17,547 bases of DNA from CAYQPF01 sp964419225. GTDB lineage: Bacteria > Cloacimonadota > Cloacimonadia > Cloacimonadales > CAYQPF01. Below the pieces are notes generated by a model. That model was not told where the DNA came from, did not search any database, and saw only the letters and a program-made list of their open reading frames with translations. Where the stretch lies: the NCBI GenBank assembly GCA_964419225.1, contig CAYQPF010000102.1, forward strand, positions 1-17,547, in the 5' to 3' direction. Of the stretch, positions 6,967 to 13,310 are shown piece after piece (within the stretch, counting starts at the first letter, position 1; every line of letters starts with the position of its first letter). Both the position numbers and the translations under genes were made by a program.

Positions 6967-8346
6967 TTACAGGCTGACGCCCATCGCTTTCTTCAATTTA
7001 CTGTTGGCTATGATCAACTCATAAAGAGCCTGCATCTTAGTCAATTGAACCGATTTATATTGTAATTGTGCATCGACTATCTCCAATTGAGTTCCAATCT
7101 TGGCATCATATCTCTGCTCTGCTATTTTCAATGCCTTGGATGCTAACTGAATATTCCTGTCCTGCACTCTGTTCTTTTCTTTTTTATTCTCCAGATCCTG
7201 ATAAGCTTGTCTAATCTCTAATTCAATGTAGTCTGTCGTCTCTGATCTCTCATATTGAGCCTGCTTAAACTGGTGTCTGGCCTGCGTTATCTTAGCTGTG
7301 TTGGAGAGTCCTGTAAATAGTGGAATCTGCATCCCAACCCCTACCTGATAATATGTCCCTGTTTCAGCTCCGTTTATACTGTAATCCGAAGCTTTATTAA
7401 AAGTTCCTGCCTCCGCTGTTAAGCCGATAACGGGTAAATAATTCCCCTTTTCTGCATTCAACTGAATCTTATAAGCTTCTTCATAAATCTTAAAGAGCTC
7501 TACTTCCTTACGATTTTGTTTTCCGTCATGCAGACAGTTTCCCAGAAAATAGTCCTGCACTGCAGGTTCCTTGAATTCCCCATCAACAACTAATTTCTCT
7601 TCCTTACTCACTCCCAAATATATTTTGAAAGCCTCTTCTGCTAACTTCAAGTTGTTCTGTGCTTCTAATAACTGTGGTTTCAATTTTTCGACTTCTATCT
7701 CAGCTCTTAAATTATCATACTCAGAAACAAACCCGTTCTTATATAAATCCCCCACATGCTTCAAATGCTGATTCGCTGTAATCAAAGCCTGCTCCTGGAT
7801 CTTTACCACTTCCTGTAATAATAATAATAAATAGAACTGCTTTTCCGTCTCCAAGACAATACTTTGCTCTGTAATTGAATACTTCAACTTCTGTATCGAT
7901 CTGATCTTATCCACTGCTCTGATTCCGTTGATCAGCTTTCCCCCGCTGAATAGTACCTGATCCATTTTCACAATGTTGTACCAACCATTTTCCTTACTGA
8001 TCTTGGACGGTATTATGGCTGAATATGCTCCATTCAATCCACCCGCCAGTAAACTGTCATTCCCGTCTGCCGTTCCATTCAAATTACCCATAAAATTAAA
8101 CTTCGGTGGCATCAAAGCATCTGGCAAATGCGTCTGCTTATACACCAAACTCGATTGAAAATAAATCTGAGGAAACAACATCCCCCGCACTTCCTTGTAC
8201 TTCCCTTCATAACGGCCAATCTCTTCCTTTGCCCTCTGCAATTCCTTGTTATTGTCCTTTGCCATATTCTTGGCCGTCTGCAAATCAATGGCTGATAATG
8301 AAACCATTAACATTCCTAAGACTACCATAACTAAAAATTTCTTCAT
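6967..8346 (-). CDS. TolC-family outer-membrane efflux protein
   Basis: The roughly 459-residue protein is the outer-membrane channel of the tripartite pump. It begins with a Sec signal peptide, MKKFLVMVVLGMLMVSLSA, and shows the two TolC-like repeats of long coiled-coil helices rich in Gln, Ala and Glu. Typical family segments are seen near the end of each half, such as QVGVGMQIPLFTGLSNTAKI and RYDAKIGTQLEIVDAQLQY. The ATG at 8346 is preceded by AAGGAG with 7-nt spacing and overlaps the TAA of tetR as TAATG, strongly suggesting translational coupling. An upstream in-frame GTG at 8430 exists, but it lies in repetitive DNA inside tetR and would add a charged stretch before the signal peptide, so I reject it. 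The length matches the family. Confidence 0.92.
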   Translation of the reverse strand: MKKFLVMVVLGMLMVSLSAIDLQTAKNMAKDNNKELQRAKEEIGRYEGKYKEVRGMLFPQIYFQSSLVYKQTHLPDALMPPKFNFMGNLNGTADGNDSLLAGGLNGAYSAIIPSKISKENGWYNIVKMDQVLFSGGKLINGIRAVDKIRSIQKLKYSITEQSIVLETEKQFYLLLLLQEVVKIQEQALITANQHLKHVGDLYKNGFVSEYDNLRAEIEVEKLKPQLLEAQNNLKLAEEAFKIYLGVSKEEKLVVDGEFKEPAVQDYFLGNCLHDGKQNRKEVELFKIYEEAYKIQLNAEKGNYLPVIGLTAEAGTFNKASDYSINGAETGTYYQVGVGMQIPLFTGLSNTAKITQARHQFKQAQYERSETTDYIELEIRQAYQDLENKKEKNRVQDRNIQLASKALKIAEQRYDAKIGTQLEIVDAQLQYKSVQLTKMQALYELIIANSKLKKAMGVSL

Positions 8347-9038
8347 TATATCTCCTTCATAGTCTTTACTTCTTTTATGCTTTGCTCTCCCGACACCTCT
8401 CTGTTGTCTTCTCCCACTGGCACCTGACACCTGACACCTGGCACCTGAACAAGTATTCCATGCAAAAACACATCGATTATTGCCGTGTAATATGTTTTTA
8501 ACTTCTGCATAACATGCTCATTCAAATTAATAGCAAAATCATCCTCCCCAAAAAGTATCATATCTACCAGCATTCTGCAGAATTTATCCAAATCCAAACT
8601 ATCCCTCACAATTCCCTGATCCTTCGCTTTTTGTAGAAAATCTCTATACAGCTGAGTTAACATATTTTTTGATTCCTCAAAGAACTTACTCAAATGCTTC
8701 TGATGCTTTGAACCACTACCCTGCCACATTTCCAACAGTATTGTACTGTTTTCTAAAATGATCATGAAATGCGATTCCAGCATTATCTGAAACTTTTCGG
8801 CAAAACTTATTTCCCGATCTACTATTTGATGGAATCTTTTAAAAGCTGTTTCTCTTTCCATCTTCATCAGTTCTAAAGAAATATCTTCCTTGGATTGAAA
8901 ATAGTAATATAAACTGGCCTTACCCATATTCACAGCTTTGGCTATATCTACCATAGAAGTCTTCTTGAAACCGTATTTCTCAAATATCTTCCCAGCTTCT
9001 TCAAGTATCTGCAGTCTCTTTTCTTCAAATTCTGTCAT
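8346..9038 (-). CDS. TetR-family transcriptional regulator of the efflux operon
   Basis: The 230-residue protein has an N-terminal TetR DNA-binding domain: RLQILEEAGKIFEKYGFKKT, then a helix-turn-helix (MVDIAKAVNMGKASLYYYF, about residues 29-47). The ligand-binding domain that follows is diverged, as is usual. It is the first gene of the efflux operon and most likely represses it until a pump substrate binds. The start ATG at 9038 has a G-run (9042-9047) as ribosome site. The C-terminus is unusual. From about residue 197 the sequence (VQVPGVRCQVPVGEDN) is translated from a heptamer array (8418-8445) and continues to KTMKEI, whose codons contain the Shine-Dalgarno of the next gene. The family norm is about 190-215 residues, so the tail is an add-on. 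Confidence 0.92.
   Translation of the reverse strand: MTEFEEKRLQILEEAGKIFEKYGFKKTSMVDIAKAVNMGKASLYYYFQSKEDISLELMKMERETAFKRFHQIVDREISFAEKFQIMLESHFMIILENSTILLEMWQGSGSKHQKHLSKFFEESKNMLTQLYRDFLQKAKDQGIVRDSLDLDKFCRMLVDMILFGEDDFAINLNEHVMQKLKTYYTAIIDVFLHGILVQVPGVRCQVPVGEDNREVSGEQSIKEVKTMKEI
8418..8445. repeat. Heptamer tandem array inside the tetR 3' end
   Basis: Four 7-bp units, TGGCACC, TGACACC, TGACACC and TGGCACC, are followed by TGA. The array is translated within tetR. Because 7 is not a multiple of 3, gain or loss of one unit would shift the frame of the tetR tail just before its stop overlaps the tolC-like start. It shares the consensus TGRYRCC with the array at 2800-2827. Confidence 0.8.
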
Positions 9039-9067
9039 TCACCCCCCAAATTTGTAAGGATTGTCAT
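9035..9067 (-). CDS. Possible 10-codon leader ORF upstream of tetR
   Basis: An ATG at 9067 is preceded by AAGGAG (9075-9080) at an ideal 7-nt spacing. It reads MTILTNLGGE and stops at a TGA that overlaps the tetR ATG (ATGA). This layout would couple tetR translation to a leader peptide, and the G-rich ribosome site of tetR lies in its last codons. The same bases include TGTTATAAT, an extended -10 promoter motif. If transcription starts there, the leader is not transcribed. The two readings exclude each other, and I cannot decide between them. Confidence 0.35.
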   Translation of the reverse strand: MTILTNLGGE

Positions 9068-9074
9068 TATAACA
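9066..9074 (-). promoter_or_regulatory. Extended -10 element (TGTTATAAT) before tetR
   Basis: On the - strand, TGTTATAAT matches the extended -10 consensus TGnTATAAT exactly. It would start transcription about 20 bases before the tetR ATG, leaving room for the G-run ribosome site. No good -35 hexamer lies 16-18 bp upstream, which extended -10 promoters can tolerate. It competes with the leader-ORF reading of the same bases. Confidence 0.4.
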
Positions 9075-9123
9075 CTCCTTTTTATTGCTTTGATTCCCTA
9101 AAAAAGATACGTTTTTAAACTTC

Positions 9124-9148
9124 TCGACCAATAAGGTAAAATGGTCGA
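9124..9148. promoter_or_regulatory. Inverted repeat, candidate TetR operator
   Basis: TCGACCA (9124-9130) and TGGTCGA (9142-9148) form a perfect 7-bp inverted repeat with an 11-bp spacer. It lies 86 bp upstream of tetR. Half-site centres are 18 bp apart, close to two helical turns, as expected for a dimeric repressor. A weak promoter can be drawn across it on the - strand (TTGGTC, 16 bp, TATCTT). The assignment to this TetR is an inference from position. Confidence 0.4.
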
Positions 9149-9209
9149 ACACCGCTTAAAAAAAAGGCCCGCGTTGGGTTCATCTCTCTTTTACACTCTA
9201 TTATTATCT

Positions 9210-9237
9210 TTTTTAATTATTCTAAAAATTCTGTCAA
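9210..9237 (-). promoter_or_regulatory. Candidate sigma-70-type promoter between flgE terminator and tetR
   Basis: On the - strand a perfect TTGACA (9232-9237) follows directly after the flgE terminator T-tract. A possible -10, TAAAAA (9210-9215), lies 16 bp on. The -10 is poor and an AATAAT a little further is too distant, so the call rests mainly on the exact -35 and on the logical position just after a terminator. It would give tetR a leader of roughly 160-170 bases. Confidence 0.3.
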
Positions 9238-9246
9238 GAAAGAAAT

Positions 9247-9277
9247 AAAAAAAGCCTCCGGTCCGAAGACCGAAGGC
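9247..9277 (-). terminator. Rho-independent terminator of the flagellar operon
   Basis: On the - strand, GCCTTCGGTC (9268-9277) pairs with GACCGGAGGC (9254-9263) in a 10-bp stem (one G-U) closed by a stable TTCG tetraloop. It is followed by seven T (complement of A 9247-9253). It lies 20 bp after the flgE stop and is a textbook intrinsic terminator that separates the hook operon from the efflux operon. Confidence 0.93.
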
Positions 9278-9297
9278 CATATTTAGAAGATTAGTGA

Positions 9298-12081
9298 TTA
9301 ACTTCTCTTCATCTGGTTGATTATTGTCTGGAGAATGGTATCCGCTGTACCTATCACTTTGGCGTTTGCTTCCAAAGCTCTCTGAGAGATGATCATCTTG
9401 GCAAATTCATCAGTAAGATCCACATTAGAACTTTCCAAATAACCTGCTTTAATTACGCTTTTTGTGTTTGATCCGGCCCAGCCTACAATCGGGTCACCGG
9501 AAGATGCATTTGCAGAATAAAGACTGTTTCCTTCTCTTTGTAATCCACCTTCGTTAGTGAAGTTAGCTAAGGCAACTTGAGCTAAAGCTTTACTTATTCC
9601 ATTGGAATAAACACCAGTTACAATACCCTGGTCATCAATGCTGATATTATTGAGAATTCCAAGAGTATAACCGTCTTGATTAATAGCTACGTTTGTGCTG
9701 GGTGATGCTAATTGTGTTATACCATCAAAAGCACCTGCTGTTCCGGCATTCAAAGAGATTGTGACTTCACTTGAACCGGGAACTCTGAATTTCAATTTAT
9801 CACCATTATCATAATTGAAAGATTTGAGAGAACCGTCTTCATTGAAACTTACTGAGCCGCTATTTCCTGCATTAGGAACGATTACACCATCATCAACAAC
9901 AACATTCCAATACCACTTATTGCTTCCTGCAGTGGTATCCTGAGTGTATTTCATTTCAACCTGATGTTTGTCACCAAGACTGTCATATACCCAAATTGAT
10001 GTTGAGTGAGTACCGGTTACACCTTTTTCCATTTCAGAGAAAGAAGGTAAATTATTGATGGAATTATCTGTACCGGCTACTGAACCTGCATCAGAAGCAA
10101 ATTCACGACCAATACCAGATCCTGTATTTGCAGTTCCATCAGCTCTTTTGCCATCAAACAATTCGATTGATGTATAACTGTTGACATCAGTAAGACTGCT
10201 ATCGGTAAACACTATTTTACCTTCTGCGTCCAAAGCAGCAGTTATTCCGTCTAATCTTCCGCCATTGATCTTGTTCAATAAAGCGTCCATTGTAGTACCA
10301 TCATAACCATTAGCGACTAAACCATAAGTAAAGGTTACTATTGCTGTAGTTCCATCGGCTTTTGTTGCCATAGCTTTGATAACATCACCTTCTGCATAAG
10401 CTGTAATGCCATCTAAAGTATTAAGTGCAGTTGCACCTGTAGCTGCAGCACCAGCTACTTCAAAAGCAGAAGCAGAAGAGAAGGATTCTGTAGAAAAGGC
10501 TCTTGTAAAGCCGGTTGAAGTTCCGTCAGTAATAGAAATTGATGTTCCACTCTCGCCTGAAGCGTTGTCAGTTAGAATGATAAAACCTTGGTCATTGATT
10601 GTGGCAGTTACACCACTGAATTTATCATTAATTTTATTTAAAAGACTTTGAATTGTAACACCGTCATTAGTTGCACCATATTTGAAACTGGCATTTACAT
10701 TTGTTCCATCAGGATTTGTACCTGAAATAGTAATTGTTTGTCCATCAACAATACGAACACCGGAAAGAGTATTCAAATTTGTTGCAGGAGCTGCATACTG
10801 AGTTGGAGTCGGCAGAACATAATTAACTCCGGTTCCTGCAAATCCAGCTCCAGTACCGGCTGTATCTGCTATGGCAATAGCACCGCCAGTTCCAGAATTG
10901 AGAATTTGGGCTGTTGTACCGCCAGCATTAGCAGTTAAAGTTGCTGTTACGTTTGTTGCACCAAAAACACCACTGTTGATCCAGTTTACTACGTCCTGCA
11001 TTGTCTCATTACCGGTTGTAAAAGTAAAGATTTGAGCTGCACCACCACCAACTGTAACACTAAGTGTATCACCTGCCACATAATCAGTGGTAGTTGATGC
11101 CAAATCATTAATTATGGTAGTTGGTATTGCTTTATAATTTGTTGTTGCAGTATGAGTTTCTACTGTAGCTTCATGATTAGCAGAAGAAGCAGTTAAGAAA
11201 ATTGAAGATTTGTTTACGCCTGCAGTATTAGCAAGAAGTCTGAGTCTGCCATTTTGATCTAAGGATGCTGTTGAACCATTGATCGCATCAGTTGAATTGA
11301 AAGCTTCATTGATTTTGGTGATTAAGTCTTGAATGGTTGTACCATCTTTTCCATATTCAAATGTCCAGGTTTCATTACCATCAAGTATCTTATTTCCGTC
11401 TTTGTCAGCTCCTGTAATTTCAATCACATCACCCAAATGAATTGTGTTTGAATCAAGTACAGCTAAATCTGAAGTAAGACTTGCAGGATCACCATCTATT
11501 GCGAAAGCCTTGCTTCCCATCCACTCTTCTGTCTTGGAAGCATTCTTGTCCAAATTACAATAAAAATCAATATTTTCTGTTGCTTTTGCCGGTTCTTTTC
11601 TTCCGAAAGGCAATACTATTTTGCTGATAGCTGTGCTGGATGTGAGGTTTCCGTCTGCATCTGCCAAACCACCCATCACATACTGAGCACCACCCTGTGA
11701 CATTAATGTTCCATCTTCCTGTACCTGGAATGCACCAGCTCTGGAATAATATGTCTTATCTCCGTCACTAACAATAAAGAATCCTTTACCGTTAATTGCA
11801 ACATCGGTAAGCATACCGGTAGAATCTAAACTACCTTGCTTAAAATTAGTATCAATACTTGAAATCACGGATCCACGACCGATTTGAATAGGATTAGCAC
11901 CACCAAAGTTTCCGGCTGTTCCTCTGGCTCCGGAAATAGTTTCAGATAAAGCATCAGAAAATGTCATTCTTCCGGTCTTGAAACCGTCTGTATTGGCATT
12001 GGCGATGTTGTTGGATATTACATCCATTTGTGCTTGTTGGTTTTTTACACCTGAGATTCCTGAATAAAGTGATCGTAACAT
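9298..12081 (-). CDS. flgE: Flagellar hook protein FlgE, enlarged
   Basis: The roughly 927-residue protein polymerises into the extracellular flagellar hook. Residues 2-35 carry the conserved rod/hook D0 motif (MDVISNNIANANTDGFK). The hook D1/D2 segments follow (GKGFFIVSDG near 97-107 and WVYDSLGDKHQVEM near 697). The C-terminus has the family coiled-coil signature SSNVDLTDEFAKMIISQRAL. Classical FlgE is about 400 residues. The excess is an insert at about residues 204-647 (DNA 10141-11472) made of four related 90-100-residue modules. Each reads roughly GD.I...(T/A)FTYG..G.TI..L..KIN followed by an I/A...G.I.LTD strand, like flagellin 'IN' repeats. I chose the ATG at 12081 because AAGGAGG (12087-12093) lies 5 nt upstream and MLRSLYSGISG is the normal FlgE start. 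The ATG at 12120 lacks such a site. It is the last gene before a strong terminator. Confidence 0.93.
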   Translation of the reverse strand: MLRSLYSGISGVKNQQAQMDVISNNIANANTDGFKTGRMTFSDALSETISGARGTAGNFGGANPIQIGRGSVISSIDTNFKQGSLDSTGMLTDVAINGKGFFIVSDGDKTYYSRAGAFQVQEDGTLMSQGGAQYVMGGLADADGNLTSSTAISKIVLPFGRKEPAKATENIDFYCNLDKNASKTEEWMGSKAFAIDGDPASLTSDLAVLDSNTIHLGDVIEITGADKDGNKILDGNETWTFEYGKDGTTIQDLITKINEAFNSTDAINGSTASLDQNGRLRLLANTAGVNKSSIFLTASSANHEATVETHTATTNYKAIPTTIINDLASTTTDYVAGDTLSVTVGGGAAQIFTFTTGNETMQDVVNWINSGVFGATNVTATLTANAGGTTAQILNSGTGGAIAIADTAGTGAGFAGTGVNYVLPTPTQYAAPATNLNTLSGVRIVDGQTITISGTNPDGTNVNASFKYGATNDGVTIQSLLNKINDKFSGVTATINDQGFIILTDNASGESGTSISITDGTSTGFTRAFSTESFSSASAFEVAGAAATGATALNTLDGITAYAEGDVIKAMATKADGTTAIVTFTYGLVANGYDGTTMDALLNKINGGRLDGITAALDAEGKIVFTDSSLTDVNSYTSIELFDGKRADGTANTGSGIGREFASDAGSVAGTDNSINNLPSFSEMEKGVTGTHSTSIWVYDSLGDKHQVEMKYTQDTTAGSNKWYWNVVVDDGVIVPNAGNSGSVSFNEDGSLKSFNYDNGDKLKFRVPGSSEVTISLNAGTAGAFDGITQLASPSTNVAINQDGYTLGILNNISIDDQGIVTGVYSNGISKALAQVALANFTNEGGLQREGNSLYSANASSGDPIVGWAGSNTKSVIKAGYLESSNVDLTDEFAKMIISQRALEANAKVIGTADTILQTIINQMKRS
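10141..11472 (-). repeat. Four flagellin-IN-like modules within flgE
   Basis: The hook gene contains four diverged protein-level repeats, at about FlgE residues 204-299, 323-417, 433-522 and 549-647. Modules 3 and 4 are the closest pair. They share LNTL(S/D)GI.., ..F.YG....G.T...LLNKIN, and then DG.TA...D..G.I.(F/L)TD. No near-identical DNA was noticed between them, so these are old duplications. They should form surface domains of the hook. Confidence 0.65.
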
Positions 12082-12119
12082 AGTATCCTCCTTGATAAAT
12101 TCTTTTTTACAATGCTTCA

Positions 12120-12198
12120 ATCATTCGGCATTGCGGAGGAGCCCCCTCTATGAGGTCCAGCCCCTTATATTTTTACGCACTCTTTAATTTAAAAATTA
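12120..12198. other. Gap before flgE with a G+C-rich foldable segment
   Basis: Between flgE and the upstream small gene lie 117 bp, unusually long for this tight operon. On the - strand 12136-12165 is much richer in G and C than its surroundings. It can fold around CCTC-ATA-GAGG with an outer GGA/TCC pairing, and AGCCCC occurs twice on the + strand (12140-12145 and 12159-12164). An AT-rich stretch follows towards the small gene. I recognise no known riboswitch or sigma-28/54 promoter in it. Confidence 0.3.
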
Positions 12199-12591
12199 TT
12201 ATACAATCATAGCACTATCAATATTTGTGAATACATTCTCCTTCATCGAATCATTGTCCATTGCGGTTATTACTGTCCTGTTCGGCACATTTATGATATA
12301 CGCCACATTGTCCATCATGATCAAAGAATCCTTTGATCCCTTCTCTGCAACTTTATCCACAGCATTTTCCAACCTTTGTATATCTTCTGAACTCAAATTG
12401 ATATTCCGCTGTGTTAATCGATTGTTAGCATGAGCTGAAAATGACAACTCCTTAGGCTGGATCTTTTCCCGTAACAGATCTGCAAAGGCCGATTGTCTTT
12501 GCCTGTCCACATTGGAATTAATTCCCTGCAGGTTTGCACTTTCAATAGGTTGAATAGGAATTGGCGGGTAGTTCACTATCCTATTTACCAT
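12199..12591 (-). CDS. Small flagellar operon protein (TIGR02530-like)
   Basis: The 130-residue protein resembles the 'flagellar operon protein' family that lies between flgD and flgE in many non-enteric bacteria. A proline-rich start (YPPIPIQPI) is followed by a core with LSFSAHANNRLTQRNINLS and DIQRLENAVDKVAEKGSKDS. It ends with a strand segment, LIMMDNVAYIINVPNRTVITAMD, here cited as its parts LIMMDNVAYIINV and NRTVITAMD. There is no signal peptide or membrane segment, so it is probably cytoplasmic or exported with hook components. The ATG at 12591 has AAGGAGG upstream with good spacing. It lies 44 bp after flgD. Its exact role is not established. Position suggests hook assembly or FlgE handling. 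Confidence 0.85.
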   Translation of the reverse strand: MVNRIVNYPPIPIQPIESANLQGINSNVDRQRQSAFADLLREKIQPKELSFSAHANNRLTQRNINLSSEDIQRLENAVDKVAEKGSKDSLIMMDNVAYIINVPNRTVITAMDNDSMKENVFTNIDSAMIV

Positions 12592-12635
12592 TGTTCCTCC
12601 TTAAGTTTTGACTTTGAATAACTACATCTAACTTA

Positions 12636-13301
12636 TTATTCATGAGTCAGTACACTAATTATATCACCAAGATTTACAAAGCCACCGTTAACCACAAGAT
12701 ACGGCGTTCCCTGATTGTAAGCAATTCCTTTCACGTAACCAGTCATGTAAGGTGTTGTTTCTGCAATCATACTATTACCGTCCAAGGCTTCTACTGAGAA
12801 AGTATATGTTCCTTTCTCAACTTTTGTTCCCATGTCATTCGTTCCATCCCATTCGATTTCCTTGTCGCCTGCTTTAAGAGACTTGCCATTAATAGTTTTG
12901 ATTGTTTTTCCATTCTCATCCATAACTTTTATGGAATAAGTGGAAGCATCTCTGACAAGATTGAATTGAATGTCAACTTTGTCTCCGGATAATTCAACGG
13001 AGTTTCCATAAGCCTTTACATCCTTTCCAATCATATTGGTCATAAAGGAATTGTTCATGGATTGACTCATTAAATACTGGTTTTGTACCGTTTCATTAAG
13101 ATTGTTAAGCGATTCCAGAGAACTAAACTGGGCTAATTGTGCAGCAAATTCCGTGTTTTTCATGGGGTTCATGGGGTCCTGATTCTTCATCTGTACCACC
13201 AACAGTTTGAGAAAATCATCTTTTCCCATCGTTGATTTTTGATTAAGTGATGTTTTTACATCACTCTGAGATGTTTGATTTACCCCAACTATACTTTCCA
13301 T
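12636..13301 (-). CDS. flgD: Flagellar hook-capping (scaffolding) protein FlgD
   Basis: The 221-residue protein forms the cap that guides FlgE polymerisation at the hook tip. The N-terminal signature GKDDFLKLLVVQMKNQDPMN (about residues 26-45), followed by NTEFAAQLAQFSSLESL, is diagnostic. The central part is an Ig/FnIII-like domain (KVMDENGKTIKTI, then EWDGTNDMGTKVEKGTYTF). The C-terminus returns to the Tudor-like strand formed with the early part (GYVKGIAYNQGTPYLVVNGG). The length is normal. The ATG at 13301 follows a GGGGG ribosome site and lies 9 bp after the fliK stop, so both genes are co-transcribed and probably coupled. Confidence 0.95.
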   Translation of the reverse strand: MESIVGVNQTSQSDVKTSLNQKSTMGKDDFLKLLVVQMKNQDPMNPMKNTEFAAQLAQFSSLESLNNLNETVQNQYLMSQSMNNSFMTNMIGKDVKAYGNSVELSGDKVDIQFNLVRDASTYSIKVMDENGKTIKTINGKSLKAGDKEIEWDGTNDMGTKVEKGTYTFSVEALDGNSMIAETTPYMTGYVKGIAYNQGTPYLVVNGGFVNLGDIISVLTHE

Positions 13302-13310
13302 TTTTCCCCC

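Noticed and set aside
8347..8430. GTG at 8430 as start of the tolC-like gene
   Set aside because: It lies inside the heptamer array in tetR and would put 28 charged residues before a clear signal peptide. The ATG at 8346 has an AAGGAG site.
9159..9181. Second terminator on the - strand (G+C-rich patch followed by eight T)
   Set aside because: Only a 3-bp CCC/GGG stem can form before the T-run. It is too weak to call.
12082..12120. ATG at 12120 as start of flgE
   Set aside because: It adds 13 residues before the conserved MLRSLYSGISG. The strong AAGGAGG belongs to the ATG at 12081.
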